NCBI GenBank assembly: GCA_032622095.1
Contig: CP136066.1
Location: forward strand, 45,531,911-45,595,910
Length of the DNA stretch: 64,000 nt
Source: Siphonodentalium dalli
Lineage: Eukaryota; Mollusca; Scaphopoda; Gadilida; Siphonodentaliidae
Direction: 5' to 3'
Shown: positions 1 to 12,600 of the stretch, one piece after another
Layout of the letters: every line of letters starts with the position of its first letter
Numbering within the stretch: the stretch's first letter is position 1
Made by a program: the position numbers and the translations under genes
The notes under the pieces: model-generated
Databases searched by the model: none
Seen by the model: the letters and a program-made list of their open reading frames with translations, nothing else
What the model was told of the DNA's origin: nothing

Positions 1-2453
1 CAAACACATGATCAGCCATTTTGGTGAAGACTGCTATACATGTAGCACCAACGCCACCATTCCCCAACGACGTTATATATTGGCTGTTCATAAGCGCACA
101 TCAGCCGATAGATCCCATGTTGATCCAGCACACCATGCACATCAGAATAAAGTATTGTAAATGCATAAACAGTCAGTAAACGCGCACATACATCAACGTG
201 ATCTTCATCACCAACATACATCACTCGCTCCACCCATGTTAACATTAAGTCATTTCATAATTCCGTTAGGCATCTCCATCCAAGCTCCATCCATCCCAGT
301 TCTCCCATCATAAGAACGCATCAAGGGATGCCACAACAACCATGCAGCTCCGTAAGACGCGGTACATCGGCTATCGGATAGCCCAGAGGAAGGGCAAAAA
401 CTTACTACACTTAGAGGCACTACATAAGCGCATGCGACAGAATGGAACACATGGAACCAGCACCACATCATACCCATGGATGTACAATTCTATTCAGAAA
501 GGCAATATTTCACTCTTAACACAACCACAGGACAACACCAATAAGGCATAAAGCGCAACGAATTTAAAGCCCAATTTGAACATAGCCGACAGAATAAGAT
601 CTGGACGGATATGATGTCTGGATTGGATGTCTCGAAACACATCCACCATAGGTCCCGGAGACAGCAAGTACATTCGACCGATGCATCCACAACACAGAAA
701 CAGTTGTACACGGTAACTATGTTAAAACACTGCAGTCAGGTGCACAGCTTCGCACATCGATTGCTAAAAAGTCTGTGGCTTGCAATTGTATATTGGTTTT
801 AAAGACTGGCAAACACAGCATACGAAACAAAATGCCGCTTTGAGACTCTGAACCACAGTACAAAGGCCACAACACGATACACCCACGGGACAATATTATT
901 CTGCAATATTGGCGCCTACTATATTCCCTAATACATACAACGTGTATTGGCAAGTAAAATGCTGGTTACTAAAACGCACCACGGTAGTGAACTTGTGCAG
1001 AGAGACCTCAACCAACAACGCAGAGGCTGCATACGTCAGCGTTCATGGGTTAATCTCACGAGGTACCAAACATGAACTATGACCATGACACCCAGCATAT
1101 ATCCACATTGAACGGCGCATCAACCTACCGAAGACACTCGATTCCGCAGATAAGAAACCGAAATACGCGCCATGTAAGTATATGTAACAGCATGGTGGAG
1201 TGTTGTGGGTTCTGTGTTTAGCATACACTCTTATACCCATTGTGATAATGCAATAGGATAGTATTTATACGCACGTGACTGATATATAGACCAATGAGTC
1301 ATACATTTGGCACACGAAATACATGTAACATCCTAGCTCAATTATACGCTGCATTGCCGACCGCCCCAAATACACTTGCAGAGAACAGCTATTTAGACCC
1401 ACACAAAAAAACACAGCAAGCGACACATGGACTAATTACTACTGCGGAGCTTTGCAGACGTCGAACACAAGACATGCATAATAACATAGATGTTTTGTTC
1501 CTTTCCCTAACCAGTGCCCATGCTATCCAAGGAGACACATTTCTATGAATAGCTTTCCTTGTGGTGTTTGAATTTTGAACTTCACCTAAAACCGCAAAAA
1601 GTTGGAAATTCCCTGTCAGCATCACAGACACCAGCAATATACAGCGCCCCGAGTTAGAAAATACTGGTCTACGCTAGACTTTGGCGAAATACACCTGTAC
1701 AGTCTAGAAGACGCTGCTAAAGTGACTCAGTTTACTGATCTCATTAACTCACTCACTCTACTACGTCACAATAGGCTGTCATTGTGACACCCTTTAATTG
1801 AATTATTCTAGCTTATAATACAACAGCGTGCTAACGCCCGTTGAGTTGTAATCAGCGTATACCGCTTTAGACAACAGTTTTGTTACTATTCTACGAAACG
1901 TCCAAAACATATAAACACTGTTACATGATTATATAGGCTATGTTCATCTTGAAATTATATGGCAGTTTCCGATAGGCGTTGTTCGTGTATGTTGTATAAC
2001 AGATGCACGTGAAGTGTCCATAGCCCACCATGATCCACATCATCAACCGCCGACATCGCACAGCGATGTCTCCGCGCCAGTATTCAATGCGAGCATGTTT
2101 CCAAAAAAACTGACTCTACCATTTGCTCATATTCTGGAAACTAATGCACGGATTGCAATTTTAACCAAACACCTACTCAACTATTGTAGCAATACCATGA
2201 ATTCAGTCAATCAGAGCACACCACCACATTGCAGCGAACACATAGCGGCGCTTCGTCCAGACACCACCCAGTCATTAAAATACCATAAGGTGTCCATGAC
2301 ATCAATCAGTCTAATCGTGGGTATGTTCGCCGCAATATGAGGACCCCACGTCCGACACATCGAATGCCAATTTTGTACGGTCCCCATCGATAGGTCTCTA
2401 CGAAGTCACGTTCCCATGAACCGGCACGTAAGCACATGTACCACATAACAGCA
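1..2453. other. No supported gene; moderately GC, CA-rich spacer
   Basis: I see no convincing gene here. Short open frames occur on both strands, the longest being 108 codons at 2014-2340 (+), but none has a recognisable domain, splice context or start context. The stretch is richer in C and A and in CAT/CAC words than most of the window. It looks like old degenerate repeat DNA interrupted by the foldback element that starts at 2463. Confidence 0.4.
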
Positions 2454-2462
2454 GCGGTAGGC
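2454..2462. repeat. Left target-site duplication of the foldback element
   Basis: The nine bases gcggtaggc abut the left terminus and are repeated exactly at 3139-3147 next to the right terminus. Confidence 0.75.
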
Positions 2463-3138
2463 ACGAACATGACATTTGGAACTTATTCCCTATTCCTTAT
2501 TTTAAAAAATGTCGCTTTTGACCGATTTGACGGCATGGTGGGTGGCCGGCCCCAAATACCACCTAGAGACACGGGGGTGATGGATGGGGGGTCAGGGTGT
2601 GTCTAGGTGTTATTTGGGGCCGGCCACCCACCCATGCCGTTAAATCGGTCGAAATCCTTACCGTTCTCGAAAATGGTCCATACCCCATTTTCAGCCCCTC
2701 GGGATGGCATCCCCCGGAGGTGATGGGTGGGGGGTCAGTGTGTTTCTAGGTGGTATTTGGGGCCGGCCACCCACCCATGCCGTCAAATCGGTCGAAATCC
2801 TTACCGTTCTCGAAAATGGTCCATACCCCATTTTCACCCCCGGGTGGCACCACCGGGGGTGATGGGTGGGTGGTCGGGGTGTTTCTAGGTGGTAATTGGG
2901 GCCGGCCACACACCCATGCCGTCAAATCCTTCGAAATCCTGGCCGTTCTCGAAAATGGTCCATATCCCATTTTCACCCCCTCGGGGTGGCACCCCCGGGG
3001 TTGATGGGTGGGGGGTCGGGGTGTTTCTAGGTGGTATTTGGGGCCGGCCACCCACCCATGCCGTCAAATCGGTCGAAAGCGACATTTAAAAAAATAAGGA
3101 ATAAGGAATAGGGAATACGTTCCAAATGTCATGTTCGT
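2463..3138. mobile_element. Foldback/MULE-like non-autonomous element with 9-bp target duplication
   Basis: The two ends are inverted copies of each other over roughly 110 bp: the left begins acgaacatgacatttgg and the right ends ccaaatgtcatgttcgt. The direct repeat gcggtaggc flanks both sides (2454-2462 and 3139-3147), which is the signature of a 9-bp target-site duplication. Long TIRs with 9-bp duplications are typical of Mutator-like elements; that family assignment is inference, and a 7- or 8-bp duplication is possible if the ends are drawn differently. Inside, a unit containing ggggccggccaccca recurs near 2617, 2760, 2899 and 3041, so the period is about 139-143 bp. The TIR interior is itself an inverted copy of that unit. 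No transposase is encoded. Confidence 0.85.
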
Positions 3139-3147
3139 GCGGTAGGC
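3139..3147. repeat. Right target-site duplication of the foldback element
   Basis: This is an exact copy of gcggtaggc at 2454-2462. It directly follows the right terminus of the element. Confidence 0.75.
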
Positions 3148-4868
3148 ACACAGGAAGGGCGCGTATCATCACTATGGAGAGGTGAAAACGGTTCACAACA
3201 TCAATCAATGTGAAACATGTATTTTTCACTACCTTCAATGTGCGTTCAACAGCACATTGCTATTCCTCACAATAAAGTATCAACATTGGTGCACAAACAA
3301 CATACAAAGCCAACCTGATCATCACACTTTCAGGCCAGGCAATCGGAACGAAAATGAACACCGTACTAATATATAATGCACTGTGGAATCAACAAACAAT
3401 GGCCCTCTCGCGAAGAAAAAACTGTATGAGAAAAATTTCAGATAACACCCCCGATTGATCTAGACAAAAAAGTAAATTTGAAGATAGATTCTTACTCCAG
3501 CTTAAATAGCAGATGCGGTTACAAAGGTGTACATGCATATCCAATGCTGATGCATATGCCAGCTATATATACATGAGCGTCTACAATGGAAGCACTTTTG
3601 GAGAAACAAAACCAACGCATGTGCTCTTGGAACAATCATAACTTCCACAAGTTGTCCATGTTCAAATTGCCATTGATCCAAACAGGGACGCCCGTAGCAC
3701 AGTAGATTGAGTGAACACTTCTGGATCATTTGGCCACCTGTCCTTATTAGCATAGTGCATGAATTGCGCTATGGTAACCACATAGCTGTTCATGCTATTG
3801 TTGGAGGTTGTGTGGCTGGAAGCTACTAATATGGTGTTCAATGATGAACACATTGATGGTATCCAAATATTAGCGTAGCAGCTGAAATGAGTGTGTCAAA
3901 AGACCAAATTTAATGAATGGGGTGATCAATTGAGTTCATATTAAACCTGGCAATTATATATATAGCTAATTTCCAATACGCAGGTAGGACAGCTCCGTTC
4001 ATCTGGTAGATTACAAAACTTTGGTGAGTATACGTGAACTAATTTCCTACCAAATTGATGTTGACGCAATACATTATTATGGTCTGCACGATGTGTAAAG
4101 TCCATCTCTCGAGTAGCATTGTATTTACAGTGATGTTGGTACTCATTTAAATGCATCATATACTATAAACCAACATGACCAAAGTGGTGTACATGGAACA
4201 AATGCGGCTTCCAGAAGTGTCGGAAATCAATTTGTTATTCTGGTGAATAGAGTGTAAAGTGTAACTCTTAGTTGTCCTAAGTTCCAAAATGACATATTTT
4301 TCGGAACATAGGACAACCTGGCCCTAAAATAGTGTTAAGGTCTGAACTGTCATTTGTGTGTTCAACAACAAATATTTAGTTCTATTTTGCTCTAAGTGCT
4401 AAATTTCTCACCCTAGGTCTACATTTCTCAAAACTTAAGAGAAATAACAGACTTATGCGGATATGTCTTGGTAAAATTGAATAGCTAAGACATTAAGGAA
4501 TCCAAAGATGTGAATTTTCCACTGTAAACCATATATTTCAGTTGTGACGGCAATTCAAACTTTGAAAATCGATTTACTCAAAATCATAAAAAATGCACTT
4601 AGAACAGATTGGAACTCAGGTCGGACAAACCGTCAAATTTTTTTGGAAAATAATGTTGAGGAATAACACGTTTTGGGCAAATTTATACTATATTTGACTG
4701 TGGTTAGCATTATTGTTGGACAAATAATCGATTCTGATAACTGAAGCGGATATTGTTGTTGGAATCAGATGATACGGGGACCATTTTAATAACATTAAGA
4801 AACAAAATAGTCAACTGAGTTTGTTGATATACATGTAAATAAAATAAAAACCTTTATAAATATAAGAA
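3148..4868. other. No supported gene
   Basis: I see no gene. On the minus strand at about 3660-3853 a short frame reads YVVTIAQFMHYANKDRWPND. This weakly recalls the N-terminal core-binding part of tyrosine recombinases (DIRS/Crypton type), but the match is too short to call. The remainder is AT-rich unique-looking sequence. Confidence 0.3.
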
Positions 4869-5235
4869 ACTAGCTAATGTGCCCGACTTCGTCCGGGCTA
4901 TTTGGGGAAGAACGTTCAAAAGTATTAGGAGAAAGAAAAAGACTATTTGAGATGGATCGGTCGATGTCCAGAAACATGCCTATATGTGCGATGTCAATGT
5001 CAATGACACGGTCGCACGTGCAATTTGACCACCCATATTGTTCCCGGGATCAAAGTAATCCTCCATACCAAATTAGAGTCGGATCGGTCGATGTCCAGAA
5101 ACATGCCTATAAGAGCGTATATGAGCGAGGTCAAGGTCAAGGACAGGGTCGCACGTAAAATTGGACCCGCCCATACTGTGCCCGGTATCAACGTAGGCCT
5201 ACATACCATATTTGAGTCGGATCGGTAGAGGTCCA
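4869..5235 (+). repeat. Tandem repeat (127-138 bp units) after a 'cccggcttcgcccggg'-type boundary
   Basis: The repeat opens with actagctaatgtgcccgact followed by tcgtccgggc, an imperfect GC hairpin that resembles the element boundary at about 50522. Units marked by ggatcggt then begin near 4954, 5081 and 5219. Each contains agaaacatgcctat and a ggtcaaggtcaagg-like segment. No protein is encoded with confidence: the 93-codon frame over the region simply reads through the repeat. This is probably the tandem portion of a dispersed element. Confidence 0.7.
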
Positions 5236-5365
5236 GCTATTTTGAGCCAAAGTAACAAATTTGTTCCAACGAGTTGGAATATTCATAGGTAATAATATGC
5301 CTCATATTAGTGGGGTAAAGTTAAGTCTCGGGGTGCAAGGGTACCCCCATTAGCTCTCGAACAAG

Positions 5366-6157
5366 TTCGCCACCAATCACGGTGCGGAAAAGATTTTAGT
5401 GATTGGCCGCCCGTAACTGAAGTTATGCCTATATTGTTCCATCGTGGATTAGGCAGTCTGAATAGTTAATGTTTCCTCATGTGACGTTACATGAGGGACT
5501 ACTAGCGACACCCTGGAGGGAATGCCATGCATGGGATAGGCGCCTTTGAAGACACAGACGAAACCCAGTATGTATAAACACGACGTAACATACATGTAAC
5601 ATCTGACCAATACTCTTTCTGTCACACAATGGTTTTACACACACATGTCCCGACATTCTTCTTGACTGACAATAAACGCTCTTTATTGATCATATAATTT
5701 ATTATTCACTCGTTAGATAATCTGCGGTCAAACTTCAACGTCAAACTTACTTCAATACGCCCATGCCATGGCATTCCCCTAGTCAGATGACTGGTGATAA
5801 TTAATTATTGTATTTAATCAATAATTAGTGCCCATTTAAGACATCTGATGTCAACGGAACCTATCTAATAAGCTTTCCCGGGTCAAATTACCTCTATATA
5901 CAAATGTTCAGCTCCGATGGTCCAGCCGTTTCTATATAACCGATCAGAATGCACAGGTAGATTAAATCCAACTGCATCAGCCATTCAAGTTTGACACTGC
6001 GACGACTGCGTGTCGCCAGTAGTCCCTCATGTGACGTCACACGAAGGAACATTAACTATTCAGACTGCATAATGGAACATTTAATCGGAATATCGTCAGT
6101 TACGGACGGCCTATCACACACATCTTTTAGGAACCGTGCTCAGTGGATTAGCGGCGA
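5366..6157. mobile_element. TIR element of about 790 bp, non-autonomous
   Basis: Positions 5366-5513 and 6010-6157 are inverted copies of equal length (148 bp), with blocks such as cagtctgaatagttaatgtt and catgagggactact paired across the centre. The outer 45 bp are more diverged than the inner part. The interior (5514-6009) has no ORF. The inner TIR carries a palindromic tgacgtca at 6031-6038 that is tgacgtta in the partner arm. I could not find a clear target duplication, so the exact ends are approximate. Confidence 0.75.
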
Positions 6158-6210
6158 TCGATAGCGATAAACAAAATCTGGACCGGAGTAATCCTTAAAC
6201 TCTGCCGACA

Positions 6211-6274
6211 ATATGACTGTCTTATATACCCATCATCGTATCGGTATATGACTGTCTTATATACCCATCATCAT
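6211..6274 (+). repeat. Direct repeat, 35-bp period, two copies
   Basis: The segment atatgactgtcttatatacc, with the following catcatc, occurs at 6211 and again at 6246. Confidence 0.85.
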
Positions 6275-6279
6275 AACGT

Positions 6280-8030
6280 ATCGTTTCACCATGTGAGATC
6301 TCTATACAAACCCGATTCGGTTATGACTAAACGGATATATATATATATCGAAACGACAGTATGCATGGTGGTGTGATCAGGGTCTTATATATACGTCATC
6401 TTTCAGTCGCTACTATTTGAATGAGCAATTTGACTGCTGAGATGGATGTTCAATTAATTTAATTAATCCATCCATAATAGTTGTGTATACATGATCGGAA
6501 AATGTTATGGATCCATATTCAGATGAGATACGTAGTCCAACTGATCAGCCTAAGATACACACGAAACTACGCGAAAATTCACCAGAACTGTATAAACACT
6601 ATGGGTATTCACTGTATGCACAGAAGATCTGGTGTTAGTGACATCTTGGTCCGCGCACTTGACACATATCTGGACCGATAGTGGTCCCACCACAGCGCGC
6701 TCATATTGAGAATGACAAGAATTGGTAAATGGTTAGATCTGGGATGACCGACTGACATCAGGTGGGAAAGTATTCCTGAGAAACAAACATATTCGCGTAT
6801 ATTATATACGTTATTAATATGTCAGCTCTTGCAATTAGCCAATCAGCGTCGATATATAGTGACGGTATATGAGCCTATATTAGGTCGGTGGCCTAATATG
6901 AAATCAATATTAGGTGCTTAGCCGCCATCTTGTTTTTTTCAGAAATAAAAAACCACCGCCTCGTCGGAAATATTGTGATTTAACAGCAAAAGTTCCCAAT
7001 ATTGCGTTGAATGTGATTAAAAACTTAACAAAAAATAAATAAACAGTCTCAATAAATAATCTCTATATTTAATAGTTGTAATTAATTCAGAAACTTTGTT
7101 CATTCGCGATCACCATCCGATCGCTGAAATGCAATCGAAGTACGCCCAACATTAACAACAGCTCAATCGTATCGATCGATAATACTTCCCAATCAAAACT
7201 AATGATAGAATTACTTCCCGTACCCTGTAAACTTACGTCTGCTTGTTTACATTTGAGAAATACGATAGACCAAACCAATTGCAATTATAAATATGAAACG
7301 TTATTCTTCAAGCGAAGAAATAGCGGAGAAAAGAAAGATGGTCCATGCTGATAATACCATTAAAGCCAACAATAGAGTAGCTACAATAGAGTAGCTGGGA
7401 TATTTGGTGATTATCTGAAGGAAAAAAATATGAACATTGACTTTGACGAACCAAAATTATTGGTTCAAAACGGGAGTCGTATCATTACACATCATTATAG
7501 TGACGATTATGTCATTGTGTTGCTTTGCAGCTCATTTGTACAGCACCTGTATGCTATTAAATGGTGACCTATTTTTTAGTTTTAAAATAAAATCAGAGGG
7601 GGCTAACGACCAGAAGTATAGGTGGCATGATACATTTGAAGATCCTCTTTGAAATATAACACAAACTATCATATTTGGCGATAGTTATGCTACTTGTTTC
7701 CCAGAAACGCCAAACGTTGAAATAAGCATTAATGATAATAATAGATTACAGACATCCAACTAACTGTTTGAAGTCAGTCTTAGTTTAGACACAGTCTGAC
7801 TTCCAGAACTGGTTATTAACTGCACACCAACAATGGTTTTATAAATGTAAAATAAAATGCAAACTATGCGAAGGATGTCTTCGTGTCATTATAATGTAAT
7901 TAACCGGAGTACATTTTTAACATCTGCGTTATACATGTAGCTCGATAACAATAGCAAGTCGATGTTCAGTTTAGAATTACAATTTGCCTGCAGATATAGG
8001 GAGAGAAAGAGCAAATTGAAAATATATTTA
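6280..8030. other. No supported gene; AT-rich spacer
   Basis: There is a short (TA)n run near 6332-6345. Several short frames are present but none is recognisable, and I saw no paired splice signals around a conserved motif. Confidence 0.35.
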
Positions 8031-8620
8031 TTTGTTATAAAACCTCACTTTCAAGTTTGTATTGCTGACCCCAGTCTCTAATATTGTCAGATGACTATTG
8101 TAATCAGCCGCGTTATTCGTCCGCACATCCGTCCGTGTGTCCGTCCGATTTCTTCTCAGACTGTTAACTCCATGTCGAATTATCCGACCGAAACGACACT
8201 TCAAATGAGGAATTACCGTCACATTATTGAGGTGAATGTCAATTATGGTTTCATTCCGATGATTTTTTTCTCAGATTTATGGCCATATATTTTACTTAGA
8301 CATTGCTATTTTCATGCTGTCAGGATAATAACTCCTATGAGTAATATCCGATCGGAACGAGACTTTGTAAAACTACTAAACATTACATTATTGAGATTGA
8401 TGTCTAGTTCAAATATTGTTCCGGTCAGGTGATTTTTGTTATTAGTTTTGATCGTTTTTCGACCTATAAATTGCCATTTCGTCTTGTTCGGACAATTCCA
8501 GTTATTATCAGCTAATCCCAACGATACTTTACATGCATGAGCAATATCCATCATATTGTTCAAGTCAGGTTTGAATATGGTTCATGTCTGGTGATTTTTG
8601 TCGGAGCTATCGCCCTTTTT
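8030..8620 (+). repeat. Degenerate tandem repeat with a CCGTCCGT-rich segment
   Basis: Units share a phrase like 'caaatattgttc/ggtcaggtgatttttgt', seen near 8255, 8410 and 8585, and an 'atccgaccgaaacga/atccgatcggaacga' segment near 8181 and 8346. A run of ccgtccgtgtgtccgtccga at 8129-8150 resembles the short-repeat tails of many invertebrate dispersed elements. The ORFs on both strands here (up to 113 codons) are read-throughs of repeat sequence. Confidence 0.5.
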
Positions 8621-8889
8621 CTACATAAACATATTATGATTGTTCGCATAATTATTTCTAGAAAAAACCAGGGCAAATAAAGCTAACTTATTCGGGGGAC
8701 GTGTGGCCTTGTGACCTTTTATTTTACATAATTGTGTTGAGTCTGGCTAATATCTCCGCAAACATGGAAGTAAATGCGTAACGTAGGAACAGTCGATTTG
8801 GCATACTAAAATAACATACTGCAACCTAGGGGTTGCGCGTTGCATTTTAAACACCCTATGATTGAGTTTTGCTATTCTTCAGGTGAACA

Positions 8890-9052
8890 ATGGCTCATTT
8901 TATTTTCCAGATTATGAAAAACTACCAGTTTTCATATTGTGATAAGCGGGAGCTAACATTCGATAACATCATCAGCCATCTCAACACCAAGCACTGCTGT
9001 GAAGAACTCCGATACCATAAAAGAGACGGCTCTATACGAGGAAACAATTGAA
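8890..9052 (+). CDS. Short unrecognised frame, possible gene remnant
   Basis: An ATG at 8890 opens a frame of 53 codons, ending in TGA at 9049-9051. It contains FSYCDKRELTFDNIISHLNT followed by KH, which has the spacing of the helix part of a C2H2 finger, but there is only one cysteine in the expected place. An AG preceded by ttattttcc lies at 8909-8910 and could be a splice acceptor. The open frame at 9466-9855 lies in the same phase, separated by several stops. I do not recognise either frame, and a decayed coding region is only a possibility. Confidence 0.2.
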
Positions 9053-9465
9053 TTTCGGCGTTATCCCATAAATATGCTGTCAAGAGGGTCGAATAATTAC
9101 GACAAATAACGTTGAAGAAACAATAAAATTATCGAGCCCCGACTACAACATCCCACAAAATCGCAGGAAAAAACGAAGATACCACCAACCGAGCTCATGC
9201 TTAAACTCGTTCAGAAGTTTCCCTTTCCTGCGCAGAACCAAACCCGGCTTTGATCTGTAAATCTTCACACAAACGCCAAAGTTGTTACTATAGCACTTGG
9301 CAGTGTTCCATGGCGTCTTGATTTGTGAATTTTCAAGTTGTATTTATATTTCGTTTTAAAACCGCAAATCTAACACATAGTCTCGTTACCCACCTGGACA
9401 GACTCCACTACGGGTGCTATCTCCAATGAAGACATTTTGGACAGAATGAATACCGCATTCGCAAG

Positions 9466-9855
9466 TTGTCCCATTTATATATCCACACATTACATGTGAT
9501 CGGTGATTTCCACGGACATCACGGTGTGGACATGTGGTGTGTTATCTGCATGATTACTGAGCTGGATTGCAAATATGAAGGCCACCACAACCCCATGCAG
9601 TGCACGGATTATGTGGGGAGGCCATTGCTGATGAAATCATTGGCAGCTACGCACGCATTTTCACGCCCCAGTTTGGACGAATTAAAAAAAATATGTTGTC
9701 GAAAAAATTATCCCATCGCCTCCCAACACGACCGCGCTCCATATAAAGATTATTTGGACCAAACTATTAACATTGTGGTCGCTGCTATCTATCTGGTGAA
9801 ATACGCCGCAATGTCAAAAAACTGTTACTTGTCCTTTCAGAATAACCCCATGTAA
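9466..9855 (+). CDS. Unrecognised 129-codon open frame, His/Cys-rich
   Basis: This is the second longest + strand frame in the window. The first ATG within it is at 9526 and the frame is open upstream to a TGA near 9427. It is rich in His and Cys in its first half (GDFHGHHGVDMWCVICMITE) and has a Lys-rich middle (DELKKICCRKNYP). There is no signal peptide, membrane segment or known domain that I can name. It shares phase with the short frame at 8890-9052. It may be a remnant of a multi-stop pseudogene, a viral or transposon relic, or chance. Confidence 0.22.
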   Translation: MSHLYIHTLHVIGDFHGHHGVDMWCVICMITELDCKYEGHHNPMQCTDYVGRPLLMKSLAATHAFSRPSLDELKKICCRKNYPIASQHDRAPYKDYLDQTINIVVAAIYLVKYAAMSKNCYLSFQNNPM

Positions 9856-9859
9856 ATTC

Positions 9860-12600
9860 AAGAATCAACCTACATTAATCTACATGTATGTCTAGTTTAA
9901 AAACAAACAAATATTTGTTCAGGGTGCAACGGACCTGCCCGTTTTACAATTGCAGAATAGTCGCATTGGTGAACCCACCCCCTTGAGGGACCCATAAGCC
10001 CATATCTCCAGGAATTATAGGCACAATTTATAGAATGAAATATTTATAAATGAATATTTATATATAGATGAATATTGTTCATGTTCACAAGTTTATGATC
10101 AGAATTAAATTTATTGGAACAAATGGGAACCAAGATGATGAATTGATGCATATATTAGTTGAACAGCTTCTATAATATAATGGCAAACAGTATACTTAAA
10201 TTGAAATTTAATTGAGAGCAGCGAAATATTTAACCCATACAGAAGGGCAATTACCACCGTCCCTATTTGAATATTATACGGGATCCGGGGGAACTGGGGC
10301 ATCGGGAAAGGTCTTCATAAGTTGCAAACTATTTTGCCCTGACCCCTTTTGTATATTATAGATATACAACTAATTTCAAGTAAAGCTGGAACAATTGATC
10401 TCCTCACAAAACCATACACTACTTCGTTTATTCGTTGTAGCGAGCGAATAGTAAATATATTTATTGATGTTCGCCAACGTGTGCATAGTGCACGGCCGGT
10501 AGCGAGTTAACGAAGTTGTCCAGTTTGTTTTGGTCATTCAAACTGGGTCAATACTGCGCTGTCTGAACGATGTTCAAGGAAATCGTAACGACGAGCTCGT
10601 GTGAGCTTATTCACACGACTGATTTTGCAGTGGTTTAACTCGCTTGACACGGTGGTCAAGCTTCACTCTACTCTTGAAGTTTTGCGTTGTATCCCCCCCA
10701 CCCACCCCTTAATTGGGAGATGCTTATAACAATTGTAACACTATAATATTCATCATTTCATGTCTTATTTGTTATATGACTGACAGTCTGCGAACGATAT
10801 TTAACGCTACACTTCACGTTTGTCCATTTAAGTTTACATTTAACATCATGCATTCGTTGTAGTTATTCCATAAATACTTTATGTTCGTTCGAGCTGCAAG
10901 CGAGTTAGAACATAACTGCAGGTATCGGACTACAAGTTATTTTACCATTGATGTAGTCCGGCAATCGTATTTATCTCATTTGTTCACCTTTAATATCGCC
11001 AAAAAAAACTGTATATGTCGATTTCTGGGCTACAGATTTGTTTCTTTCTGGCTTGCGATAACGCCAATTGGCAGACAGTAAATAATTGTAATTTGTAATT
11101 CGCCTACACTAGCACCTGACGTTTAAGTCTGATTGTGTGCCGATGCGCTGACAATTTCCATACAAATTCGCACCCGTTCTTCGTTGCTACAATCTCTTCA
11201 GGAACACATTGATGACTCAAGAAAATTGAAGAGGGTGTATTAAATAATAGGCGTTTTAACTCTCATGATTTATCTTTTCCCGTGCAGGAACGCGTTATCA
11301 TTAAACAGTACCCCGTGCGCGTTGGACTGTTCAACTCGCCATTGATAATCAAACAAGATCATTGTATAGCGAACGTGGTCAACCAGTGACTTTGTCAAAA
11401 TTATTACGCATTATAAATGAATTTGATAGATTTCTAACGGTGGTTTACTGTCAAGAGGACAAAATTGGTAAAATTCCTGCATAATATCCGGTGTCGTATA
11501 TATACAGTGATTAAGATGTAGATGTACGTTTTGCATAAATACAGCCAAATATGAAAAGATATTTCAATAAAGTATTTCTCTGGATCTATCTGGCGAAAAA
11601 TCTTGAATTTCACATATCATCACCTTCATTCTATATATACTCTGAGCAGTTATTAAAAGACAACAAAAACAATGGATTTTATTACATTTGAGAGGTTGAA
11701 AATACTATTTTCTTTGTTGTTCCTTTAGGTACCGAAAACTGTTAAAATAATTAATAATTTCACACAAAACTCCAAACACAAAACAGCTCATTGTCTTAGC
11801 TCCATGAGATGAGGCTTCGTTTGTATCATAATGTGGAGTTAGATTTTTAATTGCATAATCTAGTGTCATACCCCCATATATTATAATGAAGAATAAAGCA
11901 GTCAGAGATATTCCAGCCCAATGAAAACAACTGTTGATAAGCAGTATGGTTCACTCAAACAGGGAGCAATCAACAGAAATTAGGTCACAATGTTAAGAGA
12001 TATGGTGGTCAGCTTCAACTTGGTTATAAAGCCGTGACACAGAACTCATCTCAGCCCAATGTTTCATTGAACAACATGAATGGCATGAGAATTCTCACAT
12101 ATATAAATTATTTGTGGGTAGTTTTCTTTCTAAGTGAAAATAATCATCAAATTTCATGAATCAAGAAAAATTAAGTCTCCTCTCATGATCTTCAGATATG
12201 ATATCATGGAAATATGATCTGCAATTTAGAAACAAAAATAATTTTCGGAAGTTCTTGTTACCTGAAAACGGTGAAATTTTTAATATTTTCCATGGCATAA
12301 AAGTGAAGAAAATGAGATTATAATAACTAATTGTACGATGGTTCTTAAATATTGTCACAATAAACGCTTGTATCAAATTTCACAAATAAATTACTGATAG
12401 ATTTTGAGAAAATCCATTTAGAAATACCAGGAAATTTTGACCAGGCGTGCATCTGACACTTACGTTGATAAATGTGGAGAAATTGTAACGTTAATTTGTG
12501 AGAGTAGCAGCACAAATTCGTCCCGCTCAGCGCCGTTTCGAAATTCTACATGACCATTTCCGTTCAGAAACATGGCAAGAATCTCAAAAGAATATTTTTG
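9860..12600. other. No supported gene; AT-rich spacer
   Basis: Nothing with coding character is visible. A C-run segment sits near 10690-10708. Short frames such as 10881-11081 (+) and 12161-12376 (-) have no recognisable motif. Confidence 0.35.

Noticed and set aside
3660-3853. Possible tyrosine-recombinase N-terminal fragment on the minus strand
   Set aside because: Only about 40 residues resemble the core-binding pattern, with no catalytic Arg/His/Tyr region following. It is kept only as a remark.
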